Assembly (NCBI GenBank): GCA_002749535.1
Contig: MZZL01000060.1
Span: 126,114-190,113 of the forward strand
Origin: Apophysomyces variabilis
Lineage: Eukaryota; Mucoromycota; Mucoromycetes; Mucorales; Mucoraceae
DNA length: 64,000 bases
Reading direction: 5' to 3'
Positions 23,654 through 34,213 of this stretch are shown one piece after another; position 1 is the first letter of the stretch; each line of letters opens with the position of its first letter. The notes under the pieces were generated by a model, which was not told the DNA's origin, made no database searches, and saw only the letters and a program-made list of their open reading frames with translations. The position numbers were made by a program, and so were the translations under genes.

Positions 23654-23671
23654 GAATATTCCCGAAATTTC
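23654..23671 (-). promoter_or_regulatory. Heat-shock element, four perfect alternating units
   Basis: GAAtaTTCccGAAatTTC: four nGAAn/nTTCn units in perfect phase, the binding site of trimeric heat shock factor. It sits about 130 bp upstream of the Hsp20 ATG, where one expects it. Confidence 0.88.
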
Positions 23672-24493
23672 TCTTTTATGCAGACTAATACAAACAAAAC
23701 GTAATGTCATGTCACGCAAATTGGTATCACCAATTTTTTTTTACTTGTAACTGCTCGAAGGTTCTGGAAAAGCACTTGCTCTCCCTCACATCATCGGAAT
23801 TCCGGTCCGGTAACCATCCTGTGCGGAGATTCATTTATTTCACGTGCGTAAGTCCTATTATGCAACACGCCACCTTTATCTTCTTCCATGAATTTCCACA
23901 TGGGAAAAAAAACCAAGTTACAGAGCAATGATAGAACAGCAATATGACATCATTCAATGGTAAGAAAAGAGAGGGAAATTTTCCCATCAACACTTTCGGA
24001 AAAGTATGCCCAGGATGAACATTTCCCTTGAAAGAAAATAAGAAAGAATGGGATCTCTCATTTTGAAACAGTAACAGTAAGAGAGCACATGGGCAAGAGT
24101 GAATAAATGAATGAATGAACGGAACCAGCGGTAACCGGGATTTACCTCACTTAAGGAAAATAGTCCTTGTCTATTGAAAATAAAGTTAAAATATCCCTTA
24201 CTCCGTCAATAATCCATGTCAGTTTTTTCGGGTCGTAGTACTTTTACTGATGCCTACTTTATCCTAATGAAACGATTCTAAAGAAGCATAAAGATATCAA
24301 CCAAAACGTAGTGTTCATGCCAGTGAGTCAGGGGTTGTGTACCGCAGAATGGGAAATTTCCGAGTACTTGGCCTCCCTGTCGGTATTTTTTATTTGTATA
24401 AAATGCAAGTTAAAAGTGGCGTTCCTACATATGTATACGTATGTTATGTTTCTGTTATGTTAACTCTTTTTCCTTCTGTTATACATAGAGAAT
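23672..24493. other. Intergenic, upstream of Hsp20 and downstream of RhoGAP
   Basis: No supported gene. It contains further loose TTCnnGAA-like motifs near 23882-23900 that could add to heat control. Confidence 0.5.
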
Positions 24494-27400
24494 CTAAATG
24501 TAGCCAGCATTTTCTCGTGGAGGAACAGCAGGCGGTATGTGGCGAATATCATCACAAGATGCCTCTCGACGATGTTTCATCATATTAGAAGCAGATGATG
24601 TCGAAGTCTTGGGGGTTAATGGTTGTTGTTCTTGCTCTGGTTCTTGGTCGTTTTTGCAAAAGAGAGACATATGATTGAGAATGAATTCTATCACACCGAT
24701 CTTATGGTTCATTTCCACCAGATCCATGTTATTATCGCGTTGACGCATCAATGTAGGACCAAATATCACGGCAAGATTCTTTGCTGTCATTAAGTTGTCT
24801 TTACATTGTTGTTGAACCCTAAAAAGGAATCGTTTGGTTAATGTGAACCCAATGAAAAAAAAAAAGAGAGACACACTTACTTGTCAAGGTGGGTCATCAA
24901 ATACTTGAGCGTGTCAAAGTTTTCCGTGGGTAAGGAATGAATCAGTTCGCCAAACACCCGAATCTGCTCTGCAGGATTCGAAATCACTGTATAGGAAAAA
25001 ATTGGCGCAGAACCAGTTCAGTATATAGACTCGCTCCTGCGCCCTTTTTTTTCCCGTATACTTACAGATGGCTTCTATAAATTTAGGATGCTTGTCATAG
25101 GTAAAAAGAGGATCAGGAAGATCACGAAGGTAATGTTTAAGTACACTTGTTATAGCACAGATATCGTTCCATCGTTCCTGATCTCGTAGGTTGGGAGTGT
25201 CGCCTTGTTCAAAAGCCTGCATGATAAGGCGCATCTGACCTGCTCCACCCGATTTGCGATAAATGCCTTCATAACTCATCCCTAACAATTCGCAATAGAA
25301 TTACAAAAATAAGACAATCAGGGACATCTTTTTCACAATAGAAAAAAATAAACATACCTCGAGCCTCCACTGCATCAATACATTTCTCTACGACGAGTGG
25401 AATCGTGCCATTTTCGGATTGCACTTGCTTAGCCAAGTCATTACCGAAGATCGCTAATTGAGTGTTAACGCCTTGCTTGGGTTGAATTTTAACCCACGCA
25501 CCTTTCGTCGGAGGATCGCTTTCACCTTTGCCTTCCCGGGATTTCTTACGGCAAGCCGTATTCACATTATAAACACATTTAGAATGGCATACGATACTGC
25601 AATCTTTTTGTGTTTTTTTTTGTTAGACAAAATACATCAGATAAAATGAGTATCTCCATTCTCTTTTAACCCGTTTTCCTTTTTTTTTTTCTCCCGTCCG
25701 TTTGTAGATGACCCAATATACTTTACTTTACCTTGGCATTTGAGTTCGTTTGCTCGCCACATCTTTTCTCCACATGCCTCACATTTTAAGGGTCGAAGGA
25801 TTTTGGTTTGAATGAAGTTATGACCACCCACGCGGTTGATAGAGGGCGAATCCTGGCTAGATGCAGCAGCATCCGCAGGTCGGGACGAGTCATAGGGTAT
25901 GCTGATCAGACCATTGTCCTCCTTGGATGCTGTATTGTTTTTCTTGGATTTGGATCCACTACGACTACGATTTCGTCTGAACTTAAACGATCGAGGTGCT
26001 TCTGTACCAGCAAAAGCATCCTTCAAAGTAATTCTACGTGCACTTCCTGGTGGTTCCGGTGACAAGGGTGATGCAATCGAATCGTTCCCGTTGTTGCTGC
26101 TAACCTTGGCATCCTCATCATCTGATAAAAATCGAGTGGCTGCCATAACAGCTACAGCCTCGCGTTCGCGTTCTGTTACACGGCGCGAGAGGTCGTTGTT
26201 GAGCGAGGTCAACTCGGCATTTTTGGTATTCAGCATGATCATCTCGGTGATGATCTCGTCTCTCGTCTTGACCAACTTGGTATAGCTTGTCTTTACCGTA
26301 TCAATATCAAGACGTACAGACGCCAGTTCTTGATGATAGACTTCCAGCAACTTTTCGTACACTGCATCTGAAGATTTATGGCTGACAGAACAAAAGTTAG
26401 TCTTGTAACTGCTTCTAACGGTTTGCTTAACGTTTTACCTCTCAGTCATCTCCCTATAATCCTTGGTGATATCGTGGATTTCGTTCATCAGATCATCCCT
26501 CTTTATACGTAAATCGTTGCATGTCTTTTCAAGTTGGGCTACTGTCTGCGTTAACTGGGCTATTTCAGTTTTGGCGTAGGTCGAAAATTCAGTCGTTCCC
26601 ATGACACCAGCTTGCTGATACAACGACAATTCCCGCTTCAGCTTGGCAACGGTATTTTCAGCTTCACGACGTGCCGCTACTTCGACGCAAAATCCTTCTT
26701 TGACAACGTGGAATTCGTCCAGCGCTTTCCTGCTGATGTCCTGACAGAGCATAGCCAGTCTGGTTAATGATGTTACACCAATCACACAGGAAACGTCCTG
26801 CTGTTTTTCCTTTTCTACCTTAATCTTATTGAATTTTGTCTCCACTTCTTTCAATCGAGCCTTCGTCCTTTCTAGTTCTATACTTTCGTTGCTGGTCATC
26901 GGACGAGGTAGTTCGATCTCCGTCTTTTCAGCATTGGGAGCATATCTTTCGAGAGGGTTCGATTTCGGGGAGGTTGCTTCACAAGTCTGAGGAGGACTTG
27001 GTATGCTGTCGATGTACTGGGTTGTTGATAAATCGTCGCACAAACCAGGTTCCAGCGCGCTGTTGAGCATCTGATTAAGCTCAGCCAGTTCCTTCGGACC
27101 TGTAAATAGAAATGGATGGATGAGATCGAATTCTTGGCTGTTTAAGAAGAGTTCGTACTCAGTACGGAAACATTCGAACGCGGTGTAGTATCGTGCTCTG
27201 CATAAGAATCTAAAATAGATGCATTGGATGGTTCACGCGGTAATCTTTTTTGGCGGGTAGAGTTTCCTCTACGATTGGCTTCTAATGAAGAGCTTCGCGT
27301 CAAACCAAAGATGCCCGGTTTCTGATTCAAGGAATCGGAAATAGATTTCACTGAGATCGTCGGCGATTGCCCAACCGATTCACCGAAGACATCTCCGCTT

Positions 27401-28018
27401 GAGAGAGTTTGTTGTTGCATACGTTCTTCTTTCCGCTTCTGTCTCAACTGCTTGCGAGCCTCGAAACAGGGAATGCAATAGATTCCCTAGGAAAACAATC
27501 ACTAAGCAACCCAATCCCGAAATAACTAACGGGATGTACCTTGCTCGTCTGGGTAAATATAAGGTTAGTAATCTTCACGCCGCATTGGACACACCGAAAG
27601 CAATCCGCATGATATGTATCTTCGCCTAATCACAGACTAACGTAAGCTTTTTGCAACGTCAAAGAGGGAAATATAAACTAAATTTTACCAGTCATAATGG
27701 CTTCATCCTGAATAGGGTTTTTACAGGCACGGCACTGGTAGGAACATGCTTCACAAACAGGTCTTCCGTCGCCCAAGAGTAAATGAGAGTTGTAATGTTC
27801 GATGAGTTTACGACACTTGGCACATCGGAAACTTTGCGAGATTTGAACATGAGTTCGGGTTTCATGCTGGATTGGGCGTGACCTTACCACTCGAAATGCC
27901 ATATACCGTCACCGAACTGAAGGACCGAGCCGTCTTCTATTAGTTCATGGCATCCACCGCAGCGAGGATCCTCATATTCTTCGCCGACGATAGTATCGCC
28001 GTCATAATAAGCATCCAT
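24494..28018 (-). CDS. LIM-LIM-coiled coil-C1-RhoGAP protein (Rga1/Rga2-like)
   Basis: GTPase-activating protein for Rho/Cdc42, involved in polarity. Minus-strand exons 28018-27888, 27831-27689, 27625-27540, 27486-27159, 27099-26439, 26381-25732, 25603-25358, 25281-25066, 24986-24881, 24818-24494; 963 aa. Two LIM zinc domains lie at about residues 20-135 (CGGCHELI, WHFECFRCAKC, CRACKNPI, YHADCFRCVQCG, YCIPCF). A Ser-rich linker follows, then coiled coil at about 280-530. The C1 domain is around 635-690 (HNFIQT, CEACGEKMW, CQDCSIVCHSKC, all Cys/His ligands present). The RhoGAP domain has the arginine finger Arg757 in GIYRKSGG, then LKHYLRDLPDPLF and NLMTAKNLAVIFGPTL. The LIM-LIM...RhoGAP order is that of yeast Rga1; the C1 domain is a common addition in filamentous fungi. 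Confidence 0.94.
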
Positions 28019-30104
28019 GAAAGGAAAAGAAGAGGCGGGGAAAAGAGACAAACAAAAGTTAAGAGAAGAGGAGTAGAAAAGAGAAAAAAAAAGAGAGAGA
28101 GTGGGAAAACAGAACTCTATTCTTAGGAAGTGGGGAAGCAAAAAAAGCGACAGTTGCCATAACGATAAGAGCCCGCGCCGCAACGTAATGTGGCTGGAAC
28201 GTAACTATAAAAAAAATTAGGAAGAAGACGATGAGCTGAATATAGATCTTGGCATTAAAAGAGTGAAAGGGTTAACGAAGCGAACAGGATCCCGGATCAA
28301 TGGACCCGATTCAATCAACCTAATAAAGACCTTAATTTGTTCATCTTGAATCAATTGGCCATATTTTACCATCACTTCGATTATAGATTATTACCATCCG
28401 AGATTCGAGAACACACTTCTCGTGTAACCTTTGTATTTAAATCCCTGAAAGCCCCAATCTTCTAATCTCCGTTATGATTGTACCTTACCATAATCGACGT
28501 AGTTGATCGAAAATAAAAAGGACGCCTAACCCCATAGAAACAATATATAATGTTGATCTTATGTGATGACGTATTTCCAACCAACGGCCTATTTTTTTTT
28601 ACTTGCAATCTTGCTTCACAACTGGATCATGCATCCTATTGTCCTTGGTTACACACTTCAAGAAGGAGTCCAATATTTTCTCTTTCCGCAAAAAGCATTA
28701 GAAACACAAAAGCAAGTTTATTCACTATGAGAATATACCATTCTGTATGAAAAACTAAATCATTTGCATGGTACAATGTAGCACTGCAATGCACTTATAC
28801 ATTCTGTACTATAAGTGTAATAGCGATATCACTCACTTGGCAAGGATTAGAAAAAATCCTTAATACTCTTTTTCCTAAAGTTTAAGGACACATTGGCCAA
28901 TAATCAAAAGTCAAATGTCCCAAAATTTTGAAGTCGGTACCTTCGGGAAGACAAAAACAAATTTCACATTTGCCAGGATACACGATACCAGCCGAACAAA
29001 TTAATAAAAAGGACGTGGAGCTTAAAATCATTCTTCCCAAGATATGTTTCGCTATGAAGACGGAAGAGGTGGTATCATTGATGAGAAGGATTGGCAACCG
29101 ATGGATCTCGGTGGTCAACGAGGAACACTGCGCCTTAGAAGAGTTCTGTCGCGCTTCTGTGATATTATTTCTTCGAATTAATTTAGTGTAGGACCGAATC
29201 GCTTCTTGGCAACAAACTCTTCTGTAAAACCCTCCTTCTCCTTATTGATCTTGTCGAAGATGTATGCTATTTGCGCTAACTGTCTCAATGATTTTCGAAA
29301 AACTAATGTCGACGGAGTTTACAGTATGACAAAACTCCGTCGACGATAAGTTCATTGATGTAGGCTCTGATGTTGTCCTATCCGTCAAGCTATATGGTAA
29401 GCATTGGATTCAAGACTTTTACCTTCGACCTGAAATGCAAACGCCGATTTGCATTATTTTTTATTTATCAACTTCTTGTTGAAAAATGCCAAGTGGCAGG
29501 GATCCCAGGAAAGGGCGTTTACATAATCGGTAGGCTCCGTAATCTTTGCTTCGCCATGACTGTAATTACGCCCTCACCTTGACTGGGTAATTACGGACAA
29601 GATTACGTCGGGCCGCTCGGCACCGTCTCCGTCACGCTACTAGATTGTCCTATTGACAAAAATTAGGACTGACAACATTCAAAGTGAGCCTTCATAAACA
29701 TTCGGGCCAAATATGCTGTACCTTGCTCAAACGGAGGTCAAACATTGGCGCCTGATTCAGTTCGAAAAGAGATTCAGAAAGTTTTAATTTGGCTATATGA
29801 GCTGAAGGGAATAAGACTAGCTCTATTAACAAGAACAAAATTTGCATAAACAATAGAAGCATAAGCCAACGCAGGCGCTGCTTAAATCTAATAGATATAG
29901 CATTTTATCCAGTAGGATATCACGCTTATTGCTTTTCTAGTGCGTTAAATGTTGGCCAAAAATGTAGGTGCTACAATAAATGATATTCTGAGTTTAGATC
30001 ATGCATCATTTAACTGTAGCACACCAATGTTGGCTTTTTTCCTTTCTTTCGTCTGGTTTTTTTTATTAATAAAGGATGTCTAATGAATTGGTAGATCTAA
30101 AACC
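28019..30104. other. Intergenic, no supported gene; contains a perfect 13-bp hairpin
   Basis: About 2.1 kb between RhoGAP and GatA. The overlapping frames at 28.88-29.19 kb on both strands show no family motif. A perfect inverted repeat at 29308-29344 stands out. Confidence 0.5.
29308..29344. repeat. Perfect 13-bp inverted repeat with 11-nt loop
   Basis: GTCGACGGAGTTT at 29308-29320 is matched by its exact complement AAACTCCGTCGAC at 29332-29344. No poly-T tract follows directly. Could be a DNA cruciform, a processed RNA stem, or a transposon scar. Confidence 0.75.
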
Positions 30105-32228
30105 TCAGCTACTATTCCGAGTCAAAACATCCGCCATTCGAAGTAAAAATCGATCATGACCATAGGGACCAAGTAATTGTAACCCAATAGGATATCCATT
30201 CTCTGATGATTTGCCAAAAGGTATGGATACAGCAGGGATGCCCGAAAGACTGGCAGGAACGGTCATTACATCGTTTAGATAGGCATTCGCAACCCTAGTG
30301 TTGTCATCTTCAGTAGGAACACAGTCGTTAATCTTAGGCGCAGATGATATTGCACTAGGCGTCAAAATCAAATGCACATTTCCTTTCGTATCTGTTTTCT
30401 TTGCATGTAGCGGGTTCGGCGAAAGAAATGCTTCGTCAAAGTCGCTTTGGATAAGCCTCCTTGCCCTTTGAGCTGGTAAGAACAGTGTCTCGTATGCTCT
30501 ATGGGATGATCAGTAAAAAGCACAATGAATTTACGGGGTTAATTTCATGGTGTTTACCCTGCAGTAAGCACGTGGGTACCAAGTAATATGCGCCTCTGTA
30601 CTTCTGATCCAAAACCTTCTGCTCTGGTATCAGCATAAATGAGATCGTCCGATGGCATGGCTGTGCTTCGATGGCCTAGTACAAACGGTATGAGCCATCA
30701 CAGAAAAACAAGAAAGCATAAAAGTTTCACTTTACCAAAGCGAACGCCATCATATCTTGCTAAATTAGAACTCGCTTCAGCAAGAGCAATTGTATAATAC
30801 GCTGATAATGCATATCGCGTGTGCGGCAAGCTTATCGGAACTATTGAAGCTCCAAGTTTTTTTAATTGACGGATCCCATTTCGCCACACATTTTTCACAT
30901 CTGAAGACAATGGTTCCACATAATACTCCTGTGGGATGCCAACCACTAAGCCAGTTAGATCATCTGAGTTCCACCGAGAGGCCAGCTCTTGATCCAGTTC
31001 ATCAGCGCTATTGCGTAAGCTAGTAGGCATTGATGTTGGATCGTCAGGATCATGTTGTGCAATCACACCTGTCAAACCAAGAAAAAAGCAAGTTCAGAAA
31101 TGAGTTCATCTCATTTTTTTGGCTATAAACCATACCATATACAGTTAAGACATCTTTAGCTGATTTGGCTAGAATGCCAACTGTATCCAACGAGTTGGCG
31201 TACGCAATCAAACCCCGTCTTGAACAGCGACCATAAGAAGGTTTGAATCCTACTACTCCGCAATAAGAAGCAGGCAATCGAACCGATCCTCCTGTATCAG
31301 AGCCTAGAGCTCTTTTTTTTTTAAAAAAAAAAAAGAAATACAAGACTTAGTACAAGGTACTTCCTCTTGCATCCATTCTAGCAACTTACGCTAGACACAT
31401 ATTCATTGCAACTGCGGCAGCACTGCCTCCGGAGCTTCCACCAGCAGCTCGTCTCTGTGCTGGATCATCCAGGGCTTGATGATCATGTCTGTATGTAAAG
31501 GGGTTGTTCACAGGTCCGTGATCCGAATAAATGTTAGCGGAACTGAAATAAAATAGGGGAGAAGCAAAAGTTTGTATAAATGTGAATGCCATTACTTTCA
31601 GTTCTCAATGGCTTACCCCATGCCAAATTCGTCCATATTTGTTTTACCGATAATCAAAGCACCTGCCCTACGAAGCAGCTTCACCACGGTAGCATCATAG
31701 GGTGCATTAAAGTCTAGAAGAAGAAAAAGAAAAACCGCAGGGTTCGATTATCCTGTATACTTTTTCTTCTCGATAATGTCTGTTTGTTTGCTTGTCTGTT
31801 TCCGTTACCTTTTAACATCTTGGAAGCACAGGTGGTTGGCAGCGACTCAGTACAGAAATTATCTTTGATAGCAATGGCGCTCCCATCGAGCGGACTCAGT
31901 GTGGTACCTACAAGATACATGACTTTTAGGGTCATGGTCGAGCTTTGCAGGCGCGATCCACTCACGTTTCTGGAAACGCTCTGCAGATTCATTGGCAAGC
32001 TGTTGAAGGACCGCTTCGTCTTCCGTGGCTACAAACGCGTTGATACGGCTATTATGATCCTGTATGGCCCGTAAGCATGAGTTCCATGCGTGGCTTGAAG
32101 CTGAACGCTTGGTCTAAACGTGTGGCATGCGGGATCAGGGATACTGCGATCAATCGTCAATTCAGTCTTGCCTGTATGAATGAAAGTGGTAAGATACGGC
32201 GTGGCACACCGAACCTTTGAGAAAGCAT
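30105..32228 (-). CDS. Glutamyl-tRNA(Gln) amidotransferase subunit A, mitochondrial (GatA/HER2)
   Basis: Amidase subunit of the GatCAB/GatFAB complex that converts Glu-tRNA(Gln) to Gln-tRNA(Gln) in mitochondria. Minus-strand exons 32228-32172, 32113-31966, 31907-31809, 31713-31617, 31542-31390, 31311-31136, 31068-30736, 30675-30558, 30498-30105; 524 aa. The amidase-signature triad is intact: Lys83 in AIAIKDNF, cis-Ser170 in [12 protein letters not shown], and Ser194 in [14 protein letters not shown]. Other GatA blocks: [42 protein letters not shown] and [15 protein letters not shown]. Exon 1 ([19 protein letters not shown]) is basic and hydroxylated, like a mitochondrial presequence; it joins through a GC-AG intron (GCAAGA). 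The first exon and that intron are the least certain part. Confidence 0.92.
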
Positions 32229-33341
32229 CAAATTAGATATAGAGGACGCCCAGTGCCAACGCTTTTGCTTCGTGGTCGTGATTTCAAATTTGGGGTGGGT
32301 CTCGTTCGCTGTCCGGAATTCTGTCCTGTCGAGGCAACCATCAACTGTATTCCATCTTTTTATCTTGTCCACCCATTCATGATAGCTGTATAGCCCATTA
32401 TTTCTTAAAAAAAATTCAATAACTTCGTTTAAGCAGGAAGAAACTCTCAAGTCTACTTTTTGCCAGTGGCATATTTATGGCAGCGCTTTTACCACGCTCA
32501 GAATTTGTTGAATACTATGGACGGGAAGAGAGTTTTTATTTGGTGAAGAGATGGAGTATTGAAAAAACCGGGGAACGATACTATTGAATTTACAAGTGCG
32601 GACAAGCTGATTTGGACGCGTTGATCAATTGCGTGTTTGTTCATAAGTCTGTTCTTTATATAAGCATGAAGCGTACAAATGCTTGGTCCGAGAAAGATTG
32701 TCCCGCTGTTGTTACTAGGTCAAAGAGGAGAGCACAGGCTACAGCCATACTGACACTTCTCTATTTCTGATTCAGACAAAGTTAGCTTGATAGTAACCAG
32801 TCCTAACCAGAAGAAAAGACTGGGCAGGAGTCGGTATATATGAACCTTGGTACTTTTACGGGTATTATGTTAGTTTTCCGAAAGACATATTGGATGAATG
32901 GGACAACCTGTCTGCAATTGAAAAGTCAGTAAATGTAAAGTTAAGATATGTAGATTTCCAGTAAGAGAGATCTGTCCATCATAGTTAGCGATCCTTGGAG
33001 CAGCCTATGCTGAGCGATGAATGGGTTTCATTTCGTGCGCTCGTATAATTATTGGGATAAATCCCGAAATAAGGAACATATGCAATGTTGGATGGGCTTC
33101 ATTGTTGACCAATGGTACGGGGTTCGATGTGTCCTTTCGTTTCATTTTTGTTTCCAAGACACACAATACATAGGTAGATAACAGATTTATGGGCGATCTG
33201 ACATGACGCAACAATATTTTCTGGGCATTCAACGTTAATTCTTGAGGTACATCTTTTAGTAAGTCTTATCACTTGAAAGGTGGATAATAGTTACATTATT
33301 ATCAAGTTACTGGTTCATTCAAAGGTTTTTGAAGATTCCAC
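32229..33341. other. Intergenic, no supported gene
   Basis: GatA promoter followed by about 1 kb of AT-rich sequence up to the left candidate end of the Fanzor-like element. Short frames only. Confidence 0.5.
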
Positions 33342-33534
33342 CCAAAATTGTTTGAAGATTTGGGTATAAAAGTTATAAATAATTTGCCAACAAACTGTTA
33401 GTGATTATCCTCTGTTAAACTGTGATAGTGAACTTACCGGCGTGACCACCTGCGAAAGATAAACGTTAGTAAAACAATCCTAACTAGAAAAATTGGCTAA
33501 TACACTTACCGTAAAAACCTAAAAGTCCCCGGAG

Positions 33535-33873
33535 GGACCAACCGTATTCGTAACGGCGGTGTATTGATCTAATGAAGGCCGGGCAAACTCTCTTGGTCTT
33601 CCTTGCCCAGACCAAATTGACTCCACAATCAAGAATAAATTTTTACTGGCCAAGACGTCTCGGTCCCATAACATCTTACAGTTTTTGCATACCAAGATGC
33701 TATGGTGAGAAACGCAATCGGCTGTGGTAAGCTTTTGCAGGGACCTGTATCTGCAGCTATGGCACACCTAAACGACGTTTGTGAGCATTATATTACTATC
33801 AATCGCTCCAACTTACTTGCGAAGAAAGGTATTCATCTATCGTGAGCACCAATAGTTCTTCGCGCTTTTCTCT
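33535..33873. repeat. Copy 1 of a 339-bp direct duplication of the Fanzor C-terminal exon
   Basis: Followed by a single N at 33874 and then copy 2, giving an offset of exactly 340. The first ~240 bp are identical between copies; the last ~100 bp carry six differences. This copy reads LLVLTIDEYLSSQ. Confidence 0.92.
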
Positions 33874-33874
33874 N

Positions 33875-34213
33875 GGACCAACCGTATTCGTAACGGCGGT
33901 GTATTGATCTAATGAAGGCCGGGCAAACTCTCTTGGTCTTCCTTGCCCAGACCAAATTGACTCCACAATCAAGAATAAATTTTTACTGGCCAAGACGTCT
34001 CGGTCCCATAACATCTTACAGTTTTTGCATACCAAGATGCTATGGTGAGAAACGCAATCGGCTGTGGTAAGCTTTTGCAGGGACCTGTATCTGCAGCTAT
34101 GGCACACCTAAAAGACGTTTGTGAGCATTATATTACTATCAATTGCTCCAACTTACTTGCAAAGAAAGGTATTTATCTATTGTGAGCACCAATAGTTCTT
34201 CGCGCTTTTCCCT
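33875..34213. repeat. Copy 2 of the 339-bp direct duplication
   Basis: Same content as 33535-33873. Most differences are C-to-T or G-to-A relative to copy 1, several at CpG, and change the protein reading to LLVLTIDKYLSLQ. The junction base is N, so an allelic or assembly origin must be considered. Confidence 0.92.

Noticed and set aside
25808..26285. Plus-strand frames up to 128 residues
   Set aside because: Antisense shadows of the coiled-coil and linker exons of the RhoGAP gene.
33535..34213. Genuine tandem exon duplication giving a protein with two zinc fingers
   Set aside because: A single N at the junction and near-identity make an allelic join more likely; the combined reading also carries an upstream stop.
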